NCBI RefSeq assembly: GCF_000515395.1
Contig: NZ_KI911782.1
Span: 186,001 to 250,000, forward strand
Direction of reading: 5' to 3'
Source: Jiangella gansuensis DSM 44835
GTDB taxonomy: Bacteria; Actinomycetota; Actinomycetes; Jiangellales; Jiangellaceae
DNA length: 64,000 nt
In this document: in pieces, positions 42,331 to 50,961 of the stretch
How positions within the stretch are numbered: the first letter of the stretch is position 1
How the letters are laid out: each line of letters opens with the position of its first letter
Program-made: the position numbers and the translations under genes
The notes under the pieces: model-generated
Seen by the model: the letters and a program-made list of their open reading frames with translations, nothing else
What the model was told of the DNA's origin: nothing
Database searches by the model: none

Positions 42331-44502
42331 ATGGTCAAGTTGTTGGGTGACGATCCGGTGGACGGCACACCCGAGTTTCCCGACCTGCTTAGCCGGGAGC
42401 GTTATGCGAAGGAAATTGCAAATCTCTTGTGGCGCGTGCGGAAAGACAGCAATTCCAGCGTACTCGCATTGGTTGGCCCATGGGGGTCCGGAAAGACCAG
42501 CGTACTGGAAATGGTCGAACGGGAGCTGAGATCGTCTGCGAACGAAGGTAGATGGCTAACCGCTAACTTCAATCCGTGGATGTACAACAGCGTCGCGGCT
42601 CTTCAGATCGCGTTCTTCGGGGAGTTGCATGCTGCTCTACCAAAGGACGAGCAGTGGAAGACTGCAAAGGACCGACTGGGTGAGCTAGGTAAGAAGCTAG
42701 CGCCCCTTGCCTCGCTGATTCCCGGCATTGATGCATCTAGGGCTATAGACTTCGTCGCCGACACGTTGGCGGGCGATACAGGAATCGCTGAGACCAAGAG
42801 GCGAGCGGAAGAAGCACTCAGGTGTGCTAAGAGTCCGATGCTCGTAGTAGTAGATGATCTTGACCGTCTCACGCCAGATGAGCTCCTGTTCGTTTTTAAG
42901 CTGATTAGGCTCGTAGGACGCCTTCCGAACATCTACTATCTGCTCTCCTTTGACGAGCGTACGATGCTGGACGTCTTGAGCCGAACGGAGCTGGTTGGTG
43001 GTACCGGGACTAATTCCACGCCAAACAGAGCTCGAGACTATCTTGAAAAGATTGTTCAGATTCGCTTGGACTTACCCATATTTGGTGAGTACCAAGTGCT
43101 TGAAATGGTAAATCGGGCATTAGGATTTGTCATCGAGAGCAGCGGGGTTGCGCTTGATGAATCGGACTTGGAGCGCTTCCAGACAGCGTTCAGTAGGCAT
43201 CTGCAAGAGCGCTTGAACACGCCCCGAGCGATCAACCGATACTTCGGCCAGGTCGACGCATTGTATGGATTAATAGGAAAGGAGGTCGACTTCGTCGACT
43301 TCATGTTGGTCACATGGCTGCGGACCACTGAGCCATTAGCCTACCAAATGTTGTCACGTCACAAGGATGAATTAACTGGCACAAGCGGCAAGCTGTACGT
43401 TAACAGTAAGCAGCAGACCCATGCTCAGGTGGTCGAGATTTGGAAAACGCGACTACGAGAATCTGACGTGGCTGAAAACCATGTGGACGGAGTGTTAGCA
43501 GTTCTGGCCGTGCTATTCGTTCCCGTCAAATCTGCCACAGACGGTATGGATTACGGCGAAAAATGGGCCAAGGAGATCGGGGAGCGGCGGGGCGTCGGAA
43601 GCGCTGACTATTTTGATCGATACTTCAGCTTTGGGGTGCCGGAAGGCGATGTGGCAGATTTGCAAGTCGAGGCGGCGTTGGCTGCGCTGTCGGTGGGCGA
43701 GATGGACGCGCCAGAAGTGTTATTTCTACGGAGTGCGCTGACGAATGAGACTGGGTTGGTATGTCGCAAGATTGCAAGCCTTGTTCAGGGCAATCCTGTT
43801 GCGCCAGCCGAGGCTATACTGACCTTGATGGCGGAATGCTACTCGAAGATCCCAATAGGCGGAGGTCAAGCCCAACTTTCGTCACGTCGGACCATTGATC
43901 TGTTTGCTGCCGATCTGCTTCCGCGCCTCGCTGCTGCGACGGTCCCCGTACTGCTTCCGCGGCTTGCGCATGTTCCGGAGGGGATCTACCTCGTCGCGAA
44001 TATAGTTGCTCGTGCGTCAGTCGATGCGCGGTCTCGACCAGACCATGCGCCGATTCTCACCTGGATAAGCGAAGCACAGTATATTGTTAGTGGTTTAATT
44101 CAAGAGCGCCTCAATGTTGTGCATCGCGTTCGATTGGAATTAATTTCGGCCGAGGACTGGCAACTGGTTTGGACATGGCATCACATAGATCATGCGCGTT
44201 GGACAGTGTGGTACCGAAATCAACTTGCAGACGGCTGGTCTCTGATTGACCTAGTTGCCAAGCTCGTTCAGGAAGAGTGGCACTCTGGGAACCCGTCGCG
44301 CCACCTACTGGATATGGCGACCGTTGATTCGCTGCTTGGACTGGAATACGTTTTAGAGGTGTTGGGCGAAGAGCTCCTGCCCGCACAGGGTCCGTTTACG
44401 CTGCCTGCGTCGATCGAATCGTGGCAGGATCGACAGATCGTGGCCAAGGAGCTTTTGAGGCAACAGGTGGTTGCGCAGCGGCGACCGGCCTCGGGCGCAT
44501 AG
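42331..44502 (+). CDS. KAP-family P-loop ATPase
   Basis: The protein has 723 residues. The Walker A lies at 49-56 (GPWGSGKT), the KAP-typical NPWMY follows at 81-85, and the Walker B is at 171-180 (LVVVDDLDRL). A helical region with DYLEKIVQIRLDLP and RAINRYF completes the STAND-like KAP core. The membrane insertion of many KAP proteins is not evident here. The C-terminal 350 residues are unfamiliar. KAP ATPases such as PifA of plasmid F exclude phages. ATG 42331 has GGGGG upstream. Codon use is clearly more A+T-rich than in flanking genes. Confidence 0.87.
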   Translation: MVKLLGDDPVDGTPEFPDLLSRERYAKEIANLLWRVRKDSNSSVLALVGPWGSGKTSVLEMVERELRSSANEGRWLTANFNPWMYNSVAALQIAFFGELHAALPKDEQWKTAKDRLGELGKKLAPLASLIPGIDASRAIDFVADTLAGDTGIAETKRRAEEALRCAKSPMLVVVDDLDRLTPDELLFVFKLIRLVGRLPNIYYLLSFDERTMLDVLSRTELVGGTGTNSTPNRARDYLEKIVQIRLDLPIFGEYQVLEMVNRALGFVIESSGVALDESDLERFQTAFSRHLQERLNTPRAINRYFGQVDALYGLIGKEVDFVDFMLVTWLRTTEPLAYQMLSRHKDELTGTSGKLYVNSKQQTHAQVVEIWKTRLRESDVAENHVDGVLAVLAVLFVPVKSATDGMDYGEKWAKEIGERRGVGSADYFDRYFSFGVPEGDVADLQVEAALAALSVGEMDAPEVLFLRSALTNETGLVCRKIASLVQGNPVAPAEAILTLMAECYSKIPIGGGQAQLSSRRTIDLFAADLLPRLAAATVPVLLPRLAHVPEGIYLVANIVARASVDARSRPDHAPILTWISEAQYIVSGLIQERLNVVHRVRLELISAEDWQLVWTWHHIDHARWTVWYRNQLADGWSLIDLVAKLVQEEWHSGNPSRHLLDMATVDSLLGLEYVLEVLGEELLPAQGPFTLPASIESWQDRQIVAKELLRQQVVAQRRPASGA

Positions 44503-44637
44503 GGTGCGGCTCCCACACTTCGGCGTCGTCCTCGTGGCTGCCGCTCGTTGGCTCGAGCGGAGCGGGTCAAGGGTCGGCGCAGCCGATCACGTAGTGACGC
44601 CGCAGGCGCCCTTGACGCGTGAAGTGGAGGCCAAAGG

Positions 44638-44913
44638 ATGGCCGCGATGAGGACGACGCCGACCTACGCTGACTGTGCGGACCTGGACGAACTGATGTGG
44701 GCCGCCCGCGTGGCCGCCGGCCGACAGGCCCGGAACGGCCGCCAGGCCGCACGCCCGGCCCTGAGGCCGGGCGGGCACGGCGCGCGAAGCGCGCCGCTTG
44801 ATACCCAAGAGGTCTGTCCGGCAGTCCCGGGGAGACTCGGTGCGCTCCGTCGGCTGATGTGTGACACGCGTCCGCCACAGTGCGTACTTGTACGAAAGGC
44901 GCCCACTGGTTAG
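44638..44913 (+). CDS. Doubtful small ORF in a hairpin-rich gap
   Basis: The frame encodes 91 residues starting at ATG 44638. Only the first third (YADCADLDELMWAARVAAGR) looks like a protein; the rest is spread over two strong stem-loops (about 44752-44773 and 44779-44795). It could be a remnant or a false frame. The gap of 423 bp around it otherwise shows no gene. Confidence 0.25.
   Translation: MAAMRTTPTYADCADLDELMWAARVAAGRQARNGRQAARPALRPGGHGARSAPLDTQEVCPAVPGRLGALRRLMCDTRPPQCVLVRKAPTG
44752..44795. repeat. Two adjacent stem-loops
   Basis: CGCCCGGCC/GGCCGGGCG (loop CTGA) is followed at once by GGCGCGC/GCGCGCC (loop GAA). They sit between the KAP gene and the convergent HEPN-type gene and may terminate transcription from either side. 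Confidence 0.55.
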
Positions 44914-44925
44914 ACGCGATGCGAG

Positions 44926-46515
44926 CTACGTGGCTTCCGCCAAAATCTGATCGAGATCAGCAAGGTCACTGCGGTCGACCATTATTCCTTCGAGAGGCAG
45001 CACCTTATATTCAGGATGCCAGTGGGAACCGTGAACTGGCGAGGAAGTGGCGCCCATCATCACCATGGTCACTGGTTCCGTCAAGTCGACCAGCGGAATA
45101 CCGGCCCTCCAATTCTCAAAGCTTGCTTCCTGCTCTTCCGGCAGCTCGGGTCGGAGACACTGGCGCACGCAACGCGCCGTTCGATCGTGCAGCCACCAGC
45201 TCACGCGGCCGTCAGGCTGGATAAGTGCGAATACGACCGACCTAGCCTCGTCGGGCGCGTCAAATAACTCGGCTGCATCGCTTCTGGCGTGGGCGACAGC
45301 AATTTGGTAGCGGAGGAATGTTGCAGCCCAGTTTGGCTCGTTCGGGTCGGTCAGCAAATCACGAGTTCGCCGCGTGAGAAGACCGAGTTCTTCTAGTCGC
45401 GCAGTGCCCAATAGGCCAATCGCCGTTCTCGGCCATCGGCGGATGTTCTGTGGGGTGGCGAGCCGGTCGCTCACGAATGAAAAGACATCCTCCATTGCCC
45501 GAGCAGCGGCATTGGCCTCCTCGTGGCGCACGGTGTAGGCAGCATGAACTACTCGATGGCGCAACGCTGCGAGGTCCCTTCGCCATGTCGCCAGGGCGCC
45601 CGGGCGGTCCAGATTCCAGACACCGCCGAGCCGATTGTGATACTGACTTCTGATCCTCCATTCTAATCCGGAATCGAAAAGTGTGCCCACGTCGACTGGC
45701 GGCATGCGTTCCTCCCAGGCGAGGGAGATAAGAAGGTCATCAAGAAGCGTCTCTGTTGCCGTGCCTGCAAGGATGACGGCGGTCTCATATTCACCTTGCC
45801 GCCTTGCGAGTTGCCAAACCTGCTGCCGGAGATCGGCGAACCGCGAGAATACCCGATGGCTATCAATGGCTTGAAGGACGTGCTGGAACCGTTGCAGGTC
45901 CGCGGTCGACAAGTCGGGGTAGCGTGCTAACCGATAGATGTTGTCGTGTGGAACGAATATCTCCAGACCGTCCGGCCAAGCTGGATTCTCGGCTGTCACA
46001 CCGCTGCGGTGTGCGAACGGTAGCATGACGGGCATCCTTTCGCGCGTCGCCAGCGCTGCTGGAAGTCCCGTTGTGGCACGATAGGCGCGCTGAACGAGCC
46101 GGATAGAATTAAGGCATTCGTCGAACGCTTCCGAGATAGCAGCTTCGTCGTCAATATCGGTTCTAAGCGGAGCGACGCACTCCACGACAGTTATCGGCAC
46201 CGCTGGCCGCTCTCCATAGCTACCGTCATTTGTAGGGGCAAGAGTCGGAATTGCCCTTCGGGCCACATCGTTAATTGCCCGAAGGATGTCGATGGAAGCA
46301 TCGGTCTCTTGGTGCCAAAATTTCAAGGAGACCCAATGGACCGTATCGCCGATATCAAGGTCTTGCCCACTGGCCGAGGCCGCGATCAGATCATCTATCA
46401 TGGCGGCCTCTTCCAATCGTTGGACGAATCCGTCCGGAAAAGCGAGCGCATCCTCCAGCGGGATTAGAAAGTGGACGAGGTCGACGCGAGCATCCTGGGA
46501 TGGCAACTCCTGCAT
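44926..46515 (-). CDS. Large HEPN-motif protein A of the cargo module
   Basis: The protein has 529 residues. A central helical region (about 225-350) contains TATETLLDDLLISLAWEE and LRHRVVH (R319 to H324), an R-x4-H motif as in HEPN ribonucleases. It shares full-length similarity with the divergent gene at 46634: YETAVILAGTATETLLDD versus YRGAVVWSACAAESLLDE, RLGGVWN versus RLGGAWN, and C-terminal LPLEGIMVDRSDL versus VPMAGVMVDGSDL. I do not recognise a named family. ATG 46515 follows GGAGGAG. Codon use is like the KAP gene. A nuclease or RNA-binding role is inferred. Confidence 0.75.
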   Translation of the reverse strand: MQELPSQDARVDLVHFLIPLEDALAFPDGFVQRLEEAAMIDDLIAASASGQDLDIGDTVHWVSLKFWHQETDASIDILRAINDVARRAIPTLAPTNDGSYGERPAVPITVVECVAPLRTDIDDEAAISEAFDECLNSIRLVQRAYRATTGLPAALATRERMPVMLPFAHRSGVTAENPAWPDGLEIFVPHDNIYRLARYPDLSTADLQRFQHVLQAIDSHRVFSRFADLRQQVWQLARRQGEYETAVILAGTATETLLDDLLISLAWEERMPPVDVGTLFDSGLEWRIRSQYHNRLGGVWNLDRPGALATWRRDLAALRHRVVHAAYTVRHEEANAAARAMEDVFSFVSDRLATPQNIRRWPRTAIGLLGTARLEELGLLTRRTRDLLTDPNEPNWAATFLRYQIAVAHARSDAAELFDAPDEARSVVFALIQPDGRVSWWLHDRTARCVRQCLRPELPEEQEASFENWRAGIPLVDLTEPVTMVMMGATSSPVHGSHWHPEYKVLPLEGIMVDRSDLADLDQILAEAT

Positions 46516-46539
46516 GGGCCTGCTCCTCCACTCGTCCTA

Positions 46540-46549
46540 GCCCATGGGC
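46540..46549. promoter_or_regulatory. Palindrome in the divergent HEPN promoter region
   Basis: GCCCATGGGC is a perfect 10-bp palindrome 25 bp upstream of protein A in the 118-bp gap between the two paralogs. It may be an operator; no consensus is matched. Confidence 0.3.
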
Positions 46550-46633
46550 GATTAGGCGGCCGATAAGCGAACGATCGGTCAGGTTGTGTCCGACGATGAT
46601 GGCAGGATGAATGGGGTCCGGCAAGGGGCGATC

Positions 46634-48295
46634 ATGGAAGGAACCTTAGTGAGCAGTCAACACATTCGAGTGCTAACGCCACCAGCCGTTGTGCACTTCT
46701 TCCTTCTGATGCCCGAGCGACTTGCGTTGCCTGACGGATGGGAGGAGACCATGGTGTCGTTCCTGCCGCCGGATCAGGCTGAGCACGTACCGCCGCCAGA
46801 CGATGCTCCGCCAGCTGCACCGGGCCAGGTGATTGACCATACTGGAGATCGCGTATTTCAGTGCAGGCTCAGACACTATATCGGGGCTCATGTCTCACAG
46901 AGCGTGCGTGATCTGAAGGCAACCGCGCGAGTTGCCGAGCGTATCGGATTCCCCGGAGGCGCCGAGCGGATTCCAGAACATAGCAGGCCCAGAATCGACC
47001 CTCCCGAGACCGACGCGTCGGTAGTGCAGGTTTCGGTACCCTGTTCGCCAGGCGCCAACAGAGAAGAACTGTTAGCGGCACTCCAGATCGCGGTCCAATA
47101 TGTACAGGATCTACAACGAAGCTACTATCACGCCGTCCAGGATCCAGTGTCTCTGGTGACCTTAGAGCGCTTGCCAGCGTTCGTGAGGTATGTGATCACC
47201 GAAACAAGTAGCTATCAGGCGCCGTCGGTTGATTCGCTTCATGGGAATGTCGTCGCTAACGGTGCTCTCGCTGTCAATCTTCATAGCCTTGTTGGACAGC
47301 CTGGGCGAGACTTCGAGGCGACTAGCGCTTCGATTGCCTCAGATTTTCGCATGCTCGACGAGGGCGATCAGTTCTTTTCGTTCTTGGAGTTTCGCCGTGA
47401 GGCGACCACTTCGCTGGAGATCCTAGGTGACTACCGTGGCGCGGTCGTCTGGTCAGCATGTGCAGCCGAGTCGTTGCTTGACGAGATCTTGCAGGCGATG
47501 CTCTGGGAAGAAAGTGTGAGACCGGAGGATGCAGTAGGCGAGTTCCTAGATCAGGCTGGAGGTATAACGGCCAGAGTAAAATCCAAATATGGCGCTAGGT
47601 TGGGTGGCGCATGGAACATCGGGGATAATGCTAGTGGCCCTATAGCGGACTGGTTCGCAAAGGTTGCCAATGTTAGAAATCGCGTGGTGCATGGGCGGTA
47701 CGGCCCTTCGCGTGTAGACGCTGCGGACGCGCTCAGCGCACTCAACGGGCTCGTTACCTTCCTCTGCGACCGGTTCGCCGATCGGACGAGAGATTATCCA
47801 CGGACGGCGTGGATGCTCCTCGGGGGCCGTGGGGGATTCGAACGACGCGGCCGGCGAGTGCCTAGGAGGATCGTGGAGTTGCTTGAGGATACTAGCGAGG
47901 TCCGATGGAGTGAAACGTTGTTTAGGTGGCGAGAGTCCAATGCTCGCTGCCGACGCGACGCCGAGGCTCGTAGGGTTCCGGATCTGACGCGGGCGCACCG
48001 TTATGTGGTGATGTGCCCAGGTGGCGGCGAGTATCTCTGCTTCCACGATCGTGTGACGGCCCAGGCCTCAAAGGCCGCGTTCTCGTTTGATCAAATGATT
48101 GACGGGCACCGTGAGTCATTTATGCAAGCGCTACCACTTATACGGTCAAGGATGCGCGACACACATCTCTCAACCGGCTTTCCGTCTAGTGTGTTTCCGA
48201 GCGCCGTGCCGACGACTGACTGGGTAGAGGAATATCGCCTAGTTCCTATGGCGGGCGTGATGGTAGACGGTAGCGATCTAGATGATGCTTGCTAA
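46634..48295 (+). CDS. Large HEPN-motif protein B of the cargo module
   Basis: The protein has 553 residues from ATG 46634, which has AAGGGG upstream; in-frame ATGs at 46586 and 46607 are alternatives. The central helical domain (about 245-375) carries CAAESLLDEILQAMLWEE and VRNRVVHGRY, with R348 and H353 as an R-N-x3-H HEPN motif. It is a paralog of protein A along most of its length. It has no membrane segment or known enzymatic domain beyond this. Codon use is A+T-rich, as in the KAP gene. Role in RNA cleavage during phage infection is an inference. Confidence 0.75.
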   Translation: MEGTLVSSQHIRVLTPPAVVHFFLLMPERLALPDGWEETMVSFLPPDQAEHVPPPDDAPPAAPGQVIDHTGDRVFQCRLRHYIGAHVSQSVRDLKATARVAERIGFPGGAERIPEHSRPRIDPPETDASVVQVSVPCSPGANREELLAALQIAVQYVQDLQRSYYHAVQDPVSLVTLERLPAFVRYVITETSSYQAPSVDSLHGNVVANGALAVNLHSLVGQPGRDFEATSASIASDFRMLDEGDQFFSFLEFRREATTSLEILGDYRGAVVWSACAAESLLDEILQAMLWEESVRPEDAVGEFLDQAGGITARVKSKYGARLGGAWNIGDNASGPIADWFAKVANVRNRVVHGRYGPSRVDAADALSALNGLVTFLCDRFADRTRDYPRTAWMLLGGRGGFERRGRRVPRRIVELLEDTSEVRWSETLFRWRESNARCRRDAEARRVPDLTRAHRYVVMCPGGGEYLCFHDRVTAQASKAAFSFDQMIDGHRESFMQALPLIRSRMRDTHLSTGFPSSVFPSAVPTTDWVEEYRLVPMAGVMVDGSDLDDAC

Positions 48296-48329
48296 TGTTC
48301 GATGTCTGTTTTGCTAGCTCGCGGGGAGG

Positions 48330-48992
48330 CTAGACGAGGCGCCTATCGAAACCGCGTTGGGCCAGACGGGTGAATCCGTCGCGAACGTCTTGAGGCATGT
48401 CTTGTGAAATGGCGAAGCCGCGCTCAGCGTAGAGGCTGATGCGCTGGGTGTCGCCAACAAGCATGTTGATGACGCGGTCATCGTCGGCGACAGTGGCGAG
48501 GTAGTCGCGGAGGCTCTGTGGCTGGGATGAGCAGATGACGTCGACGTCGGGCCATTGTTTGCGGCACGTGGCGTAGGCCCGGCGCTGTTGGTACGGCCGG
48601 CTGACGATAGTGACGGATCGTGGTCTGACGCCGTGCTCGGCGAGGAGCTGCCGGGTGAAGGTGATGTTCTCGGCGGTGTTGGTTGCGCGGGGCTCGATCA
48701 GGATCGCGCCGGCAGGCACGCCGAGTTCGGCGGCTCTGCGCGCGTAGTGGTTGGCTTCGCCGTCGGGGAAGAGGTCGACGGTCGTGGGCGCGTTAGCGCC
48801 AGTGAACACGATCAGCGGGAACATACCGCGGTGGTAGAGGTCGGCGGTGTGGTCGGCGACGCCGAGGTCGTGGCTGCCGAGGCCGATGCCGACGTCAGTG
48901 CGCCGCAGCTCGTGGTGGAGCTGGTGGTAGTCCCACAGGATCTGCGCGTCCTCCAGGACGTCATCAGGCAGTCTCGATCGATCAGCACCCAT
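48330..48992 (-). CDS. YdcF/DUF218-family protein
   Basis: The protein has 220 residues. The DUF218 pattern is visible: IGLGSHDLGVADHTADLYH, IVFTGANAP, then ATNTAENITFTRQLL and SVTIVSRPYQQRRA. No signal or membrane segment is seen, so it is cytoplasmic, unlike SanA. The biochemical role of this branch is unknown. It follows the GntR gene by 17 bp in the same direction, a pair I recall from other actinobacterial elements. G+C is higher than in the cargo. Confidence 0.83.
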   Translation of the reverse strand: MGADRSRLPDDVLEDAQILWDYHQLHHELRRTDVGIGLGSHDLGVADHTADLYHRGMFPLIVFTGANAPTTVDLFPDGEANHYARRAAELGVPAGAILIEPRATNTAENITFTRQLLAEHGVRPRSVTIVSRPYQQRRAYATCRKQWPDVDVICSSQPQSLRDYLATVADDDRVINMLVGDTQRISLYAERGFAISQDMPQDVRDGFTRLAQRGFDRRLV

Positions 48993-49009
48993 AGCTGCCA
49001 GCTACCCAA

Positions 49010-49777
49010 CTAGTCGGGGATCTTGAATTTGTAGCTCCAGGAGAACCGTGACGCCGAGTGCACGCCGCGCGCGAACTCGACCACCTTGCCACTCTCGGTG
49101 GTGGTGATCCGCTGGAGGATCATGACCGGCTCGCCGGCCGGCAGCTCCAGCGTCTCGCGCTCGTCGGGCGTGGGCATGCGCGCGTAGAACGTCTCCGCGA
49201 TCTCGTGCGGCTCCAGGCCCTGCATCGTCAGCACGGCGTACCCGCCCCCGCTACCGGCGGGTCCTGGCGTCGGATCGACGATAGGCGTCCCTTTGACGTC
49301 CTCGGGCCTGTAGTAGCTGGTGAGGGTATGCGTGGGGGTGCCGTCGTCCTTCACGAGTCGTGCTCGCTCGTAGACGGTCGACCCAACTGGCACGGATAGA
49401 GCGGTCGCGATCTCCTGGTCGGCTGGGACCTGCCGGACCGTCTGTGTCTGGTCGGTCCACTTCCACGGCCGGCCCGAGGCCTCGCGGTCGGCGGCGAACG
49501 CGACGAGGTCACCGAACTTCCACTTGCTCTTCGCGTACCGCTCGGCGCCGAGCCGTTGCATCGGTGGCCGGATACGAACCACCGTGCCCCGCCGGCGGAC
49601 GGGCGTCACGAGCCCTTCGGCCGCTAGCAGCGAGACGGCGTTGCGGACCGTCTTCACGTTCACGCCGTGCTCGGTCGCAAGCTCGTCCTGTTTGGGCAGC
49701 GTAGAGCCCTCGGGGTACTCACCCCGCAAGATCGCCGCTCGGAGCACATCCGCCAGCTCGCGGTAGCCGGTGGCCAT
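49010..49777 (-). CDS. GntR/UTRA repressor, KorSA-like
   Basis: The protein has 255 residues. A GntR winged helix (about residues 5-70: ADVLRAAILRGEYPEG, VNVKTVRNAVSLLAAEGLV) is followed by a UTRA effector domain with YERARLVKDDG and RITTTESGKVVEFARG. ATG 49777 follows GGAGGTGAT. In pSAM2, KorSA of this family represses pra and itself. Three copies of the GGTACCTCTA half-site lie between this gene and the divergent Pra-like gene. It is therefore the likely master repressor of the element. Confidence 0.88.
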   Translation of the reverse strand: MATGYRELADVLRAAILRGEYPEGSTLPKQDELATEHGVNVKTVRNAVSLLAAEGLVTPVRRRGTVVRIRPPMQRLGAERYAKSKWKFGDLVAFAADREASGRPWKWTDQTQTVRQVPADQEIATALSVPVGSTVYERARLVKDDGTPTHTLTSYYRPEDVKGTPIVDPTPGPAGSGGGYAVLTMQGLEPHEIAETFYARMPTPDERETLELPAGEPVMILQRITTTESGKVVEFARGVHSASRFSWSYKFKIPD

Positions 49778-49801
49778 CGCATCACCTCCCGAGCCGATAA
49801 C

Positions 49802-49895
49802 GGTACCTCTACTCATCGTCTGCGCGACACCGGGGCTATAGAGCTACCTCTATTGACATGTGCTGCGCCGGACTGTTCCATAGAGGTACCTCTAT
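49802..49895. promoter_or_regulatory. KorSA-type operators
   Basis: ATAGAGGTACCTCTAT at 49880-49895 is a perfect 16-bp palindrome. ATAGAGCTACCTCTAT at 49838-49853 differs at one base. A further half-site GGTACCTCTA lies at 49802-49811, close to the GntR start. Spacing of 40 and 42 bp places them on similar faces of the helix. Confidence 0.8.
49853..49882 (+). promoter_or_regulatory. Promoter of the Pra-like gene
   Basis: TTGACA (49853-49858) is followed after 18 nt by TCCATA (49877-49882). One operator touches the -35 box and another covers the -10 box, so repressor binding should block transcription. Confidence 0.6.
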
Positions 49896-49940
49896 CGGTC
49901 AAGGGCGGTCCTGACCGCCCGAGCAAGCAAGGAGCAGGGC

Positions 49941-50420
49941 ATGGCACTACAGCGAGGTCACCGGTTCCCGGTGGAGTTCGCCGAGGCGTTTCCGCGAGGT
50001 CTGGTTTTGATCGGTGAGATCGAACCGGACCTGGAGTACGTGTCGCAGGAGGATCGGGCGCGTGGCCGTGAGGCTCGGCAGCTGGTGGACGAGGTCACGA
50101 AGCTGCGGCAGTGGCGCGGGACCGTGACAGATCCGGACGAGCAGAAGGCGAAGCGGGCGTCGTTCGACGTCATCTTCACCGCCGAGGTGCAGCCGGCGCC
50201 GTTGCCGGACGAGGTGTTGCCGGGTATGCGCCCGATCGAGCTGGTCGGGCTGACGGCGTCGCCGAAGGTGATGGGGCAGGGCGAGTTCAAGTACCTCGGA
50301 TACGAGTACCGCGCCACCGGTGTGAAGGCGCCCGGCACCGCTGAGACGGCGCGCCCGGCTGGACGGCCCGACGGCACGGCGCACGACGCGGTTAAGGCCA
50401 GCGAGAAGAAGGCCGGCTGA
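49941..50420 (+). CDS. Pra-like activator of element replication and excision (candidate)
   Basis: The protein has 159 residues. Its start, RFPVEFAEAFPRGLVLIGEI then EPDLEYV, resembles the pattern of proteins annotated as replication, integration and excision activator (Pra) in AICEs. ATG 49941 follows AAGGAG. It is divergent from the KorSA-like gene and under the operators described, which is the pSAM2 korSA-pra arrangement. The C-terminal 40 residues are a low-complexity tail. Pra in pSAM2 turns on repSA-xis-int; the same role here is inferred. Confidence 0.62.
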   Translation: MALQRGHRFPVEFAEAFPRGLVLIGEIEPDLEYVSQEDRARGREARQLVDEVTKLRQWRGTVTDPDEQKAKRASFDVIFTAEVQPAPLPDEVLPGMRPIELVGLTASPKVMGQGEFKYLGYEYRATGVKAPGTAETARPAGRPDGTAHDAVKASEKKAG

Positions 50421-50423
50421 GCC

Positions 50424-50957
50424 ATGGCTGACACGACAGTGAAGGCGCCGTCGGACGTCTATAGGGCGGCGGACTGGCTCGCGGCCCGGCATCCATAGGT
50501 TCGGCAGCTGGTCGAGCGGATCGCCGGCCGCATCGACGACCAGCCCGACTGGTTGGACGTCATCACCGCCACCGTCAACGAGCACCTGGCGCACTCAGCG
50601 GCCTGTGCAGAGTACGAAGACCGCTACCCGGCCCCGGACGACGACGCGGCGTTCTGGGAGTGGCAGGAACGCGGCCCGCAGGCCTCGCGTGAGGTGCAGG
50701 CGTTCGGTGTCATGTCCAGCGGTGAGAAGAACCTCGTCCGGCTGGTCGCCACGCTCGGCGGGCGGGTGGCCTGGTCGCCGCTGGATGTGTCGTTCGACCA
50801 ACGCGGCGCCGCTGTGCTCGCGGACTGGCTCGCGATCGTGCACGCCCAGCTGCCCGCGTGGGTGTATCCGGTCGGCAGTGATGACGCGCTCGTCGAGCGG
50901 CTGGCCGCGGTGAGTCACGAGATCAACGGCGAAGGACTGACTGTCGTCTCGCGATGA
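50424..50957 (+). pseudogene. Element gene interrupted by an in-frame TAG
   Basis: ATG 50424 starts 3 bp after the Pra-like stop. Codons 1-24 end in AARHP; codon 25 is TAG (50496-50498). The same frame then continues for 152 codons with normal composition (VRQLVERIAGRIDDQPDW, later FWEWQERGPQASREVQ) to the stop at 50955-50957. A single base change from CAG or GAG would explain it. The downstream part might be re-initiated, for example at TTG 50553. The intact product would be about 177 residues; family unknown. Confidence 0.75.
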
Positions 50958-50961
50958 GTCC

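Larger units (their letters stand above)
42331..48295. other. Low-G+C cargo module (candidate defence system)
   Basis: Across this stretch A+T-rich codons (for example ATA, TTA, AAT and AGA) are frequent, unlike the flanking backbone. It contains a KAP ATPase gene and two divergent HEPN-motif paralogs. This composition suggests separate transfer into the element. G+C was judged by eye, not computed. Confidence 0.75.

Noticed and set aside
48330-48992. YdcF-type gene as a fourth component of the cargo system
   Set aside because: It has backbone-like base composition and is paired with the GntR gene, so it more likely belongs to the element backbone.
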